The translations under genes and the position numbers were made by a program. From Paramecium sonneborni (Eukaryota > Ciliophora > Oligohymenophorea > Peniculida > Parameciidae): a DNA stretch of 61,454 bases. Shown here piece after piece: positions 15,563 to 30,884 of this stretch. The notes beneath the pieces are model-generated. The model was not told the DNA's origin and did not search any database. It was given only the letters and a program-made list of their open reading frames with translations. The stretch is from positions 563,291-624,744 of the forward strand of contig CAJJDN010000007.1 in assembly GCA_905182985.1 (NCBI GenBank), read 5' to 3'. The first letter of the stretch is position 1, and every line of letters starts with the position of its first letter.

Positions 15563-15986
15563 ATAGATATAAACATTCAAATTCAATAATTAATATACAA
15601 AGTGTTTTTAAAATTTTTATGCAGTTTTTACTCTGACATCTTGTCATAATTTTTGAATAATAGTTTGATTTCTAAAATTGAGTTATATTATCTAAATTTA
15701 GTTGTAGTTAAGAAATTTAATTCATAAAATTTAGATTGATATTTTTTTGGGTTTCTACTAATATTATTATTTAATTAAAAATGATATATAAATAGTATTT
15801 TTAAATAAAGTAAGGGATTACGAAATAAAAATTAATAACAAAAAATAGAGTAATTTTTGTATTGGTATTAAAGAATATTATATAAATTAAATTCAATTAG
15901 AATGTGGGTTTTTAAGATTGTTTAAGTCGATTTTCTTATCGATTTTTATAAATTAATTTATTTTTATCAATTTCAGCTGACATTTA
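15563..15986. other. Intergenic, A+T-rich
   Basis: No gene seen. This is the 3' region of SF-assemblin and the upstream region of the small gene at 15987. Confidence 0.5.
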
Positions 15987-16403
15987 ATGAAAGCATCTAA
16001 AACAATGTCATCTAGTCGTTCACATCAATAAACAAGATCGTTTATACTTAATACATTGTAAGAATTTTTATTTATAGAATATATTTTAGGGACAATTCTC
16101 AAGAAACAATAATGATGTAGAAATCACCTTCTGAAAATAAGTTAGTCTAAACTTAAAAAGCATATATTATGATATAACCAAAACTCGTCGAAATATTTGA
16201 TGAGAATAAAACTAAAAAAACAGAGTTACGCTTTGAGAACTCTATTTCTCAGTTAAAAACTGTCAATATAATATAAGGAAAGGGATAAGACAATAAAGAG
16301 ATTCCAATTACTAGTGAAAGAAAATAGAATAGAAAGTAATCAATGAAGTAAGTTAGTTAATTAAATTTATAGACAATCCTTGAGGATAATTACTTAACTT
16401 TGA
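15987..16403 (+). CDS. Small hypothetical protein
   Basis: A predicted 119-aa basic, Ser/Gln/Lys-rich protein starting MKASKTMSSSRSHQQTRSF with introns of 32 and 25 nt. The first intron has two possible 3' AGs 12 nt apart that keep the same frame, so its length may be 20 or 32 nt. No domain, signal peptide or membrane segment is visible. Support is a typical start, typical introns and an exact frame. Confidence 0.6.
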
Positions 16404-16493
16404 AGAATGAATTTTATATGAAAATATTTCTCATTTGAGACATTTCATATATTTTTTAAATATCCATATATTTATTTTTTAAATTTTCTAAAA

Positions 16494-17174
16494 ATGAAGC
16501 ATAATTAACAACTCCCAAATGCCCATTTAAGAAAGCATTGGACACGATTTGTAAAGACCTTCTATAATCAACCAGCAGCTAAGAGAAGAAGATAATAAAG
16601 AAGATAAGCAAATGCATTAAGTACTTAAAATTAATAATTAAATAGGAGCATCTCCAAGATCAGTTGAATTATTAAGACCAGTTGTAAGAGGCTAAACAAT
16701 TAAATACAATGGAGTATAAAAATTGGGAAGAGGATTCTCATTAATTGAATTGAAAGAAGCAGGACTTAATGCATAATTTGCAAGAACAATAGGAATAGCA
16801 GTTGATCATAGAAGAAGAAATAACAGTTAAGAAGAATTGGCAGTTAATGTTAAAAGAATTAAGGCATATTTATCAAAATTAGTATTATTCCCAAGAGTTT
16901 CTGGTAAACCAAAGAATGGAGTTGTAAAAGACTCAGCAAATGATATTGTTGCTTAACCAGTCACATAGAATACAAATCCAGAAGTAGACATTAATTTAAT
17001 ATTATTTTTTAGGTTATTACTTTCTAAAGAACACCAAAGAGAGAAAAAGCTACTGTAATTTCTAAGGAATTAAGAGCTAAAAATGTTTACAGAAGATTAA
17101 GATAGGAATGGTACAATGCTAAATTTGTGGGAGTTAAAGAGAAAAGAAAGTAAGCAAAGGAAACAAAGAAATGA
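16494..17174 (+). CDS. RPL13: 60S ribosomal protein L13 (eL13)
   Basis: A 208-aa protein, the normal length of eL13, in three exons (introns 25 and 29 nt). Diagnostic stretches are HLRKHWTRFVKTFYNQPAA, VELLRPVVRGQTIKYN, LGRGFSLIELKEAGL and IGIAVDHRRRNNSQEE. It is a structural component of the large cytosolic ribosomal subunit. The 3' end lies only 63 bp from the stop of the convergent PKG gene. Confidence 0.97.
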
Positions 17175-17237
17175 GTGGAGATAATAAAGTGTACATTTAC
17201 AATAAAATATTTAATCTAATTAAAACATATGTCTACA

Positions 17238-19809
<2,572 letters not shown>

Positions 19810-20125
19810 ATATATAATAATTAATTAATAAAGTTTATAAATTTGAAAATACTATTTCTAATTAAAACTAACATAAAATTTCTTTTTTTTATTCAATCGG
19901 TTATTTCAATTAGCAACTATCTCCTTAAAAAGAATCAAATATGATTTTTATGATTTAAAATATAAAAATTTTAATCTTTTTTTCATTTTTATAAGTGCCT
20001 TTAATCAATTATAATTTATTATTAATAAATGAGTATTGATTTATCAACAATATTCTTATTCATAATCATTAGATTTAAATTAAAAATTAAGGTAAAAATC
20101 AAATTTTGATACATGAAGAATCGGA
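19810..20125. other. Intergenic
   Basis: This 316-base spacer lies between the PKG start and the stop of the next minus-strand gene and presumably holds the PKG promoter. No gene seen. Confidence 0.5.
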
Positions 20126-21476
20126 TCAATTAATTATTTATGGAACAACTTATTATAAAAAATATCGAGGGGCTTTAGGCTTTAATTTTGAATTATGAAG
20201 TGGTATGAGATCTATCATTAATTTACTTTTTAGAACAGAACAATGTTAACGTTTAGGTTTAAATTCAATTTTAATCTTATTTAGCTGAAATTAATTTTAT
20301 TTATAGTTATCTATTATTTTAGAAAATAAACTTGATTTTTCTGTTTCTGATGAATAATATTGTTAGGATTTGGGATTTTATGTTTATATTTGTGGATTCA
20401 AGAACATGTTCTAACTCTTAAAATTAGTTTCACTCATTGGAACATTTTGAGAAATGCTTCTAAATTTTACATTTATGGAAGGCATTTTATCTAATTTGCT
20501 ATTATTATTTATGTTATTATTTCTAAATGGACTTATAGGTGCATTTTGTTTTATTGATTTATTTGATGGTTGAGAAGGTTTAGTAGGAGATGATTAAGTT
20601 GATAATTAATTACTTGGAATTAGTTATTATAATTTTATTTTTTACAATTTTTATTCAATCTTATTCTTATATAATTCTTAGTCCAAATCAACTGACCAAT
20701 TTAATGATTATTTAATATGCTAATTTTATTAAAGTAACTAATTAAATATTCTATCCATATTCTATTCTCTATTTTAGAAATATAGAATCTACTCATCCTA
20801 ACTTCTATAAATGAATATTAAATTATTATATACTTATCAATATTGCTAATTGCATCATATATTTTTGGAAATACTTTTGAATAAAAATTGTTCAACTTTT
20901 TATTATTTTTAACATTAACTTACCATTCATTTTAAATATTTTTCTTATTTGTAACTTAAACTGAATAGAATTGATTCTAAAGTTTATCTTCATCATTATT
21001 GTTATCTTGACTGTGTATCTTAATATTGATTAAGAATTACTCTTTTAGCTTCTATTTTTTAATTCTTATTCGTTATCATTTCAATCTAAAGTCTGCACTC
21101 TCTATATATAGCTTAAATCAATAAACATATAAGACTATTTTTGCCTTCAAAATTTTAAGTCAGACAATTATATATTGTTGGTTAAAATTTTGATTCCTTG
21201 CATCTCGCAATTTATCTCTTTGCTATCATTAATTAAAAAGCTTCTGAAATTCTTGCAATAAATCTATTCACTAGCCTAAATTATTAAATTCTATCAATAC
21301 TTTAATTCTTATTCGTTGATCGTTTAATAATGATAAAATTGATTCATTAGTCTTGCTTCTTACATTGTATAATATTGATAAAGATCATTTAATTCATTTT
21401 AGGTTTTTTGTTATAAGTAAGCTATAGCACATAATTCTTTAAATAAAAAGTCTAGAGTGTCTTAATTAATTTCCAT
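20126..21476 (-). CDS. Coiled-coil protein with Ser/Asn/Gln-rich tail, unknown function
   Basis: A 424-aa model in four exons (introns 25, 22 and 29 nt). The N-terminal half is helical (TLDFLFKELCAIAYLQQKTQ, then FIARISEAFQLMIAKRQIA), followed by coiled coil (DLDQELYKNKIEQKLQKI) and a low-complexity basic tail with TKPSQPSNKSIKQNAPIS. I do not recognise the family. A stretch CKESKFQPTIYNCL vaguely recalls a kinesin motif but lacks the rest of a motor domain. Confidence 0.65.
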
Positions 21477-22000
21477 TTAGTAAATTATAAAATAAAAAAA
21501 TAATCTTTTTATTTAGCAACTTTGGCATAGCTTATTACCTCGAAATTTTGGTAGATCAGAATAAATTCTCAACTTTTCTAATAAAAACTATTAAATTTTT
21601 GTGTTTTTATTAGCCAATAATATTTGAGTAATTCAGAAATTGAATTATTGACAAATTGAAGATTTGTAAAACTATTTATCATTTATTAAAGACTTTAGTG
21701 TATTTGGGAGATTTATAATTAATTAAATATAAATATATTTGTTTTTTATTGATCTCTCAAAATTAAATTATAAAAATTTTTAACTAAATTTCATTAAAAT
21801 TAGAAATGATTTAATAAATTTTTGAACATATTGAATATTTAAATTTATAATGAATGAAGTAAGGATAAAAATAATTGAAATATTAAATGATTAGAAAAAT
21901 TAACATTTTATAATTTTTAAAACTTAAACCTTGAAAGTAAAATACTTTGAGATGAGAGAGATATTAAAAATTTATTTATATAATTATGATAAAAAATTAA
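21477..22000. other. Intergenic, A+T-rich
   Basis: No open frame of note; the stretch is simple A/T sequence. Confidence 0.5.
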
Positions 22001-23347
22001 TCAATCATCAAAAACATCTTTTTTTATAAATTTTTTTAATCTAGTCCATTCCTCATATTCATTTGCAATTTCTTATAAAAGAAGATGACTATTTTGATGA
22101 CCTGTGCAGAATAAATTAGCATAAGAATTTATTTTTTCTTTTTTAATGATATAATCGAAGGACTTAAAAATTAAAATTTAAATTTAGCTCTAAGAAATTT
22201 CTTAATTTTATAAGGTATCAAACCAAATAATAAATGTATTCAGTTCATCCATTTTAAATATATGATTTTTGTTTATTTCGAGAAATGAGCATATAATTGC
22301 TGATATTTAAAATATATTAGTTGCTAATATAAAATCCCAAAATCTGCAAACATTATTGATATGAAAATTATATAAAAATAATGTCATTATGATTTTAGTC
22401 AACCAAAATGCGTTTGAAACTTCTAATTTATTATAAATATGATTATAAAGATCAGGTATCTTAAATTTGATTTCTTATTAACAAATATACTCAAGTAATT
22501 TTAATAATGGCATTTCATCTGAATAAAGATAATAAATTAAAAATTTAGGATTAGTCATTATTTATGCCAAGAATTATAGGCTTTGAGTAACATTTTTATT
22601 ATTGATAATTAAAGTGAAACCAGCAAGAAAATTCATTCCTTAACAATATCCAAGTTTTGGGAATAATTTGGTTAGTTTAATTAATAATTTTTCAAGATCT
22701 TTCTTTCCTTCACCAGTTTCAAAGTATGTAATATTTTTAGCTGAAACAGTTCTATGTGTATCTTTTTTAATTGCATATGATTATTTTAAGTCTTCATCTA
22801 AAAAAGATAGATGATCAGATTCAATAGAACTTTTTGGTATATAAGCCATTAATTACCAACAAGACCATCTGATTCTTTACTTTGGAGGTCCTTCAATAAG
22901 TTTTTATCTAAATAATTTAATAAAATAATACCGAAATTCTTTTTTTTTTAATACATAAAAGTTGATTATAATCATATCTAAAATTGAATCACAATAAGGA
23001 TAGTTTTTTCGATATTCATACAAATTTTATTAATCAATGATTGAAGTCTTAGGATCGTCTATTACTTCATCATCATCAATCTCAGAGAAAAACTTTGTGG
23101 ATACATTACAATTAAGATCAAGCTAACTTATTAATACAGATTCATGTAAACATTCAAGCCAATTATTTAGTGAATCAGTTGAAATTTATTCATTAGAATG
23201 TATTTCAATTAATGATTATTTATCTGATTATTCATTAGTTAATTTTGCAAATTATTGAACTAAATTCACTTTCTTTTATTTGTTTTGATTCTTATTCTTT
23301 ATTTATAATTAATTTCTGTCATCACTACAAAAAGTTTAATTTCCCAT
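22001..23347 (-). CDS. TBC-domain Rab GTPase-activating protein
   Basis: A single-exon gene of 448 codons, unusual in this intron-rich window. The TBC domain begins near residue 150 with RQKLIEGPPKQRIRW. It then shows the arginine-finger motif (AIKKDTHRTV, the I-x-x-D-x-x-R type) and the glutamine-finger motif (LGYCQGMNFLAG), followed by WLTKI and FWDFIL helices. Both catalytic fingers are present, so GAP activity toward a Rab is expected; the Rab is unknown. The N-terminus starts MGNQ, compatible with myristoylation and membrane targeting. The 140 residues before the domain are polar and unrecognised. Confidence 0.92.
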
Positions 23348-23561
23348 TTTATTATAATAATTTTAATTTTTATATGATATCAAATTCTAAAAAGAAAACA
23401 TAATTTATTATTTGCTTAATTTAAATTAAAAAATATACAATTATAAATGCTATGAAATTTTTAAATCAATTTAATTTTAATATTATATAAGTTCATTTTA
23501 AATGAGTTTATTCTAAAAGTAAAATTAATAAATAACCTATATACAATATTCAATATTTAAT

Positions 23562-26500
23562 TCATTTTATTGATTCTAATAAGTTAGTGATTAAATTTCC
23601 CAAGGTTTTATTAAGTTTTTATTGTTTTTTCTTTCCTAAAATTACATAATTGCAATAGAATTCTCTTCTTTAATCAAGTTGATTTAAAGCCACTTTAAAA
23701 AAATCAAAAATCTTGGCAATATGAACACAAGTATTAGTTAAAAGTTTTCTATTTAAAGGATTAAAAATTGTTATTGGTAATTATGGTAAACAATAATCTT
23801 ATAAATTAAAAAAGTAGCTATAATATATATGATTATAATACCTTGAGGATGGATTTTTGATATCAGCTAAAAGACCTATTCCTGTTGTTGAAGAGTTAAA
23901 TTCATTAACAAAATAATTAAGTAAATCAATAAATAATTCTCCTATTTAATTTTAAGTAACTCTATTTTCTCTTAGATAAGAATAAACCATAATAATTAAT
24001 GAATAAGAAGATAAACCACCTATTTAATAATATTATATTTTTTTACCTGTATATGATTCAGATAATCCTAGTTTTTTTATTATACTTTTTAAAATTAATA
24101 CTAATTATTAAATAGCAGGATATTCTTTCATCCATTATTTAACTAAATCTGTAGTAATAAACCCAGAATGAGGAGAATTATATGTGTTTCCATTAAAATT
24201 GAAGGAGATATCCACTTTTATGCAACATTTTATCCTTTATTTAATTTTTTTCCACTTCTAAATATCTGTTTCATTAAGATTTCTTCCTTCAAATTCTGTT
24301 TAAGAAACTTAAGGATCAATTTCTAATTTAATAACAGGAACAACTGAATTAAAAATAGGACTAAGTTTGTAATAATTAAATACTTTGATTTTATAACCCA
24401 TTTCCTTTTTGAGAATTCAAAAAATAAGTTATCAAAAAGAGCTTTAATAACATTTCTATTCATAGGTTAGAAACCACTAATACCAATATCAATGTCAGAA
24501 TCAATTAAAGCTAATCCTGTTGCACAAGAACCAAATAATCTTAAATAAATTATATTACTTACTATATCATATCATCTGGTATTCCATAAAATACTTTTTA
24601 TATAACTAACTTAATTCTATCAAAAACTAATAGTCTAAATGGTAACATATCTTCATATTCATTCATTATGCTATCAGTGAATTCAATTATATCATAATTA
24701 ATTTATTCAATAAGTTTCTATTATCCTCTTTATTGTGTATTTTCAATCTATTCTTTTAAGCTTCTATCTTTTATTTGATTATAAGATGAATTTTATTCTT
24801 TTTCTTATTAGTCAAATTAGGAAACAAATTTTTTTGTTCTTCTTTATTTTTTCTCTTCTTCTGAAGTTGAAGCTGTTCTATTTGAACAAAGACTTCTTAT
24901 TGTTTAAGCTTAAGTTTCTGTTGTAATTTCAGATTATGGAGATAATAATTACATTTATTCATCCCTACTATCTGGAATAGACCTCCATAAAGTTTTCTAT
25001 TTTTTCTTTACTTTCTTTTTCTCTTTTATAACTTCTTCTTTATAACTATTTTCATCTACTAAAGATTCATATATTGTTTATAGAATATTTTATGTTAAAC
25101 ACTGTGTATATTCTACAAAATCATCATTTGTAGGATTTTCTATATTTTCTACAAATGCTTAAGATATATTTGTTTATCCTAAATCAATTGATTTTTAACT
25201 CTCTTTTTATTTATTTTCATTATTTTGATTCTAACATTGATAATTTATTTCACTTAAATAAGATATTAATTTATACTTTTAATCATCACTATGTTCCCAT
25301 TCTGAAGGTGTATTCGGAGGAGTAACATAAGTATATACATAATTATTCTGAGAATAAGATCTCTAAAATCTTAGTATGTTTGATTCTTGTAAATTTTTAC
25401 TTGAGAGACGTTAATTTAATTCTATAGGATCAAGAACTTTCTTATATTAAGTTCTCTCAGATTTTTTTTTCTTTGTCTTTTTTTTATCTTTCTTCTTTTT
25501 AATTGATGTTTCATTATTAAATAACTCTTTTTCCAAATTTTCCTAAAATAATTGAATTACAACAGAATAAAATTTCTTTAAAAAATATGTTTTCTAATCT
25601 AATAAATCTGACATTTAAGAAATTAACATTGAATTTATAATATTAGGATCAGTATGACATTTTTATTAAAAATTTAATGATAATTCCACTTAAGATTTAA
25701 TTAATTTAATTGCTGTCCCTGAAAATATATTTTCATAAAAAACATTTTCTAACTTCTATGGATTTCCTTTTATTTCTGTATAAATTTATTCAAAATAAAA
25801 ACTCAACTAATAAATTGATTAATATCTGTACTTTCTCTTTATTATTAGCTAAATTTTTTTCAAAATATTCCTATAAGTCTTTTGAGTTATTTTTATTAAT
25901 TGTCAATCTCTAAAATTGGTATTTTTTTTTTTTTTCTTTATGAATATTGTAATAAAAATTAATATTTTTTTCGAATTCTTTTATAATCCATGATGAACAA
26001 CTATGAAAACTATTTTAATGAAACCAAACTGGATCCTCTTCTTTTTCTAAATTTGATTTCGCAGAAGTAGATAAAAAATATTTGTCAGAAAGTTCATCCA
26101 ACAATTCAAGAAAATCAATTAAATTATCTAAATGAGGTTCTTTTACTATAATAGTATCTAGAAAATTTTCATCATCAAAAATAATCAATTTATCAAATAG
26201 TTCCTAAACTCAATAATTATATAATGTACATCTGTTTTTTTGTGAAGTATTCGTGTCTTCATTATAAACTAATCATCAATTTTAGACTCTAATTTAATTG
26301 TAGCTCTATGAATAATTAATTAATATTAACTGTTGAAGAAGAGCATAATTTGATGGTTGAAATTGTTTATCATGGATATACATTTTCATTATTGGAAATG
26401 TTTTTATTTATCCCTTTATCTGAAATAGTTTATACAATACAGATTATTCTTATTTGAAAAGCCTATAGATATATCAAAATGAAATATACCATTATACTAC

Positions 26501-26620
26501 TTCCTGTTTATATGTTGCAGCAGCTTAATTTTGTTCTTGAATATTCTCTGCATACAAATTATAATATATTGGTGGACGATAAGGATACATGCAATAATTA
26601 TACGACTGAAGAAAATTCAT
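23562..26620 (-). CDS. TRF4-like non-canonical poly(A) polymerase with long N-terminal extension (one-base frameshift)
   Basis: About 977 aa once one base is allowed for. The nucleotidyltransferase core begins near residue 650: LFGSCATGLALIDSDIDIGI gives the G-S motif and the D-x-D pair, and KVDISFN supplies the third Asp. A PAP-associated region follows (KQWMKEYPAIQQLVLILK, IGGLSSYSLIIMVYSYL). This matches the TRF4/PAPD5/TUTase family, which adds A or U tails to RNA. The 600-residue N-terminal half is helical, then Lys-rich (ETSIKKKKDKKKTKKKK), then acidic, and has no recognised domain. Introns are 27, 25, 26, 25 and 23 nt. The frame slips at a run of five A (plus 24406-24410): one extra A restores the enzyme. 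Confidence 0.85.
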
Positions 26621-27179
26621 TTAATTTATCTAATTCATTACCTAAATTAACAACATCTTTACTATTTTCCCTTTGTATATGTTCTGATAAATTTAGTTTA
26701 TATATTTAATATTATAATCAGGAATCTTAAAACGAGAACATATATTAATTAATAAATACTCAAGATTTATCAAAATTTATTTACAATTAATAAAATTAGA
26801 TATATATCAAGCAAAATTTCCTTACGATTTTGTTTTGTTTTATTATCATAATTTTTAAAGAAGAGTATTATGACTAGAGCTTTTTATGAACTAAGTAGAA
26901 TAAAATCATCTTTATTCTATAATCTAGAAAATATAGAGAAGTATAATTTTGTAAATATTTGTCATTCATGATAATTTGCTTGCATTAATTTTCGAATGAA
27001 AAATCAATGATTTTTATAAAATCTATATACAAAATCTACATACAATTATATAAATATAAATTATAAAGCTTAGGATATAAAAAATGAAAAATAATAAAAA
27101 AAATATAATTAATTTTGAATGGAAGTCATTATTCAAATTGAAATTAGGTTAATCAATAATAAAATTTATTATAAAGAGA
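26621..27179. other. Intergenic, A+T-rich
   Basis: Upstream of the TRF4-like gene. I see no gene, only weak A/T-rich frames. Confidence 0.45.
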
Positions 27180-27960
27180 CTTCTTTAATTTTTTTCTTGT
27201 TAGATTTCTTAATTAATTATCAATTTCTCAATTAAATCTCTAATTAAATTCATCTTGTACCATGACGTTCTTTGACTTAATTAAATTTATTCTGTAGGGT
27301 TCTAATTTATTGAAATTCTTAAATCATTTCCAAATATTTCATTTATTGATATTTTAAGTCAAATGAGACTTGCTTTACATAATAAACAATATATTTATAT
27401 AGTTTCAAGCTTTTCATTCAAAATTAATTATTCATATATCTCTTAAAATGATTTATAAAGTTTTATCAGGATTCAATTATATTCTATTTACTAATCTAAT
27501 ATAATGTGTTATATGAATAAGATTGGCAGCTTTAGATCTTTGTTTGATTCCAGCAATCATTTCCAAAGCTTCTCAATTTTGAATAGATTCTATTAGTATT
27601 CCATTTAATTTCAAGTTGATTATTTCATTTACTATATTTTTAAATTTGATAAATATCACATTCTATAATTTAATAGACTCCTAAATGCACAAATAAATAA
27701 AGATGAATCATTCTTCTTTTATTTTGCATGAAATATCTAAAATACAATTAGATAATCATTCAATTTGTCATTACTTATTTGAAAAATCCAAATATAATAT
27801 TTAGATTATTTAGGATTTGTTAATTTTTTCATAGCGTCTTGTTCTAATTCTAAATCTCATTTCTTAAAGATATAAAACTTTTTTTTCCAAAATAGAGACT
27901 TAGCTTATAATATCATTAATAAAATTTTTAATTATTATGAACTTTTAGATTCCATGAACC
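27180..27960 (-). pseudogene. Decayed or unresolved coding region
   Basis: Several stretches on the minus strand read like real protein (ALEMIAGIKQRSKAANLIHI, QLILNEKLETIQIYCLLC, NPTEQIQLSQRTSWYKMNL). They lie in different frames, are broken by TGA, and I could not join them with plausible short introns into one frame. This is most easily a degenerated gene, though undetected introns remain possible. The family is not recognised. Confidence 0.35.
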
Positions 27961-28285
27961 TTCTTATCATATAAATTTTATTACTCTTACACAAAAATCA
28001 TTCAAGATCGTGTATAAACTATAAAAAGTATATAAAAGAGGATTATTAGAATCTAATTTTGAGGAAAATCATTCCTTTAAATTATTTACCTAAACGATTA
28101 TTCAGTTAACGATATTTATACAATAGCATAGAGATAAAAGATATTTACAATAGCCTTTTCATATTGCCTTACTAACGTGAATGAATTATTTTTCTTTTTT
28201 CAATATTAATTTGGATCAATTTAAATATAATAAATTTAATAATATAGAAGAATTGATTTTAATTAAAATTTGATTTGAATAATTA

Positions 28286-30655
28286 TCAAAGTTTTTTAAT
28301 AGCATAAATTTCCATTCTTTTATTTTCATGCGCACTATAGAGATATATTCCATCAAACAATACTTTATTGCATCCATATGGATTAGAAATTATTTCTTAC
28401 ATTTTTTTTGGTTGATTATCCAATTTCCAAATAGAAATCTTACCTTCTTATTCGAAGCCCATTAATCCAGCAAATAGGTATTAAGAAGAACGATCAAAAA
28501 ACAGAGAATGAATTGAATAATCATCTTCTAAAGTTCTAATCTCTTAAATCTTAGGATAAGACCATATTTTGATAAAATGATCCTTAGATCCACTTAATAA
28601 TATTTAATCATTCTATTGTGTTTAATTGCATAATAATAAACACAGAATCAAATTCTTATGACCTACAATATCTTATTATTTATTTTTAGTTTTTGTATCA
28701 AATACCATAATGTTTTTACCACTTCCGACAATAATAAAGTTTTTATCTGGTGCTATTGCACTTACTCTTCCATTTGTTTTAAAAGAATGTTATAATTAAC
28801 CATCAAAATCCCACAATTTTAAAGTTGTATCATCTGACCCAGAAACAATAAAATTTCCCACAAATTCTACACATCTTATTCTTTCTTAATGTCCTTAACA
28901 AACAAATGAAATTTTCCAAGAAGGAGCAGGTTTCCATATTCTAACTGTTTTATCAACTGATCCACTAGCTATAATTCTTTTTTAAGAAAATGCTATGCAA
29001 AGTATTTAATCTGTGTGATCTTTCAACTCCATTTTTAATTATTTAGTTCTCCTTTCTAATAAATTCATAACTATACTTATCCCAAATTTTTATGCTCCAA
29101 TCTTTAGAACATGTAATTATTTTATCATCATCCATAAAACATAAATCTTTAACACTTTTATCATGAGCCTTTAAAGTCAAGTCTTTTTCAATTTGTAATG
29201 GATTTGGCAAATTTTAGGTTATTTTAATTTATGGAGAAACCATTGACCTAAAATTATAAAAATTGTTTACTTTGAACTAATGAAAGATATATCCTATTAA
29301 GATTTATTTTCATTATATATTCCTGATATTGCAGATTAGGTTGACAATTTCATACCATTTTAAAAATTGTTTGTTTCCTATTCTCTAAGAATTGTACTTT
29401 ATTAGGGTGTTTGAAATTATTGAACTTCTTAAAGCTATGAATTTTAAACTTTTTAATCAAAATCAAAATTTTAGGGAAGATTTGTTTAACTTTTGTAAAA
29501 TTATTAATGTAACTCAGTTTATTATTAATTAGAACTTGATTATGTTTATTTTTCTGTCTTAATAAAAGATTGAGTTTTCGTATTTGAAGGTTATTTTTAA
29601 AAAAATGAAATATTTTCATTTGGAGTTAAGGTTAATGGGTTTGTAAAATAACTAGTCATTTATTAATGTGGCTGTTCTTATGGAATAAATTGAGTTTAAT
29701 TTTGTTTTTATGATTAATCTATCTTTTATGATTTCTCATATTAGTATTTAGTTAAAGGAACTTCTATAACTTAAGATTATTAAGTATTTTTTGATGGTTC
29801 AAGATACTTTGATTAATCATATGAAGTATTTTGTGATTTTATTTTTGATCTTTCTGCATCTATTCTACTATGCTTATTTGATGGTTTATCAATATCAAAA
29901 GGCTTTGTAATTTTGAATGAATTTTAAGGAGAAATTTAAGAATCTAATTCAGTGAAATAATTTTTTAACTTAGAATTATTAAATGAACCAACTGGCATCA
30001 AATCTCTTTAAAGTAACTATTTAGAAAGAGGAGATTGGCTAGATTATTTTTATTGAAATATTGGTTCTTTAGATTTATTTGATCTATTTGATAATTAAGG
30101 GGATAATTCTCTTACTTCACTTGAAAGATTAGATTTATTATTTATTATTTACTACGATTAATGTGAAGGTTAATGATGATGTTAAACTTGTACAAGCTTT
30201 TTAGGTAATTATGAAAATTAGGATTTTATATCCTTCTCAATCTCAACTATTTGCTCAAAGAATTATTCTAAATATTCACGATCTTTTAATTAATCTCTTT
30301 GAATTAATTCAATTACTTTTGATTCATATTATTGATTACTCATTTTTTCTTATTTTAATTATTTCAATAATTCTTTTTTCCTTTTTTCATCAATAAAATT
30401 TACATCTATTTGTAATTAAGAAATTTTATCATGAAAGTATTATTTCATTTATTCTAATTTTTATAATATTTAGGCTTGATACTCCATATTTAAATATTTT
30501 GAATAGTCATTCATATAAGTTTCTAAATTTTTTACAATATGAGTTTTATGAGTATCAAGACATTTATCACATAATGGTCCTTTTTTTGTGCATTCCTATT
30601 GAAGGCAAACTTAAGTAAAGATTAACTAATGCAGTTAACAATAGTATTATTACAT
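28286..30655 (-). CDS. B-box-like zinc finger / coiled-coil / WD40-repeat protein
   Basis: A 773-aa protein in three exons (introns 23 and 25 nt). Residues 6-40 form a B-box-like zinc site (CQLH, CLQQEC, CDKC, HKTH). A coiled coil follows (KRKKELLKQLKQEKM), then a long Gln/Ser/Asn-rich linker. From about residue 475 there are WD40 repeats with IKIWD, VRIWK, LKLWD and FIKIWS ends and GH or DH starts (AHDKSVKDLCF, GHQERIRCVEF). Such proteins are scaffolds; the partners are unknown. B-box plus WD40 combinations are common in ciliates. The start codon lies 229 bp from a divergent plus-strand gene. Confidence 0.88.
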
Positions 30656-30884
30656 AATTAAACAAATTATTTCAACTATTTAATAATAAGAAATGTTAAC
30701 AAATTTTTATAATTTCTTAGAATGTTGTATAATATTTCTAGTTTGAGTTGAATTCTAAATTACAAAAAGTAATTAATAACAGTCTAATGTAGTTTAATTT
30801 AAATGGTAAAAATTTGAAAATACCATATTTAATTGAGATTAATTATAACTACACACTGAAATCATCTTTTTTAATCAATAAATA

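Noticed and set aside
20912..20940. A 28-nt intron starting GTAAGTTAATG in the coiled-coil gene at 20-21 kb
   Set aside because: The frame reads straight through (EWQVNVKNNKKLNNF), and removing it would break the frame.
20126..21476. Kinesin-like motor suggested by CKESKFQPTIYNCL
   Set aside because: There is no P-loop or switch motif; the resemblance is a single short stretch.
22945..23040. A 44-nt intron in the TBC gene
   Set aside because: A recount of the A10 run near 22942 shows the frame is continuous, so no intron is needed.
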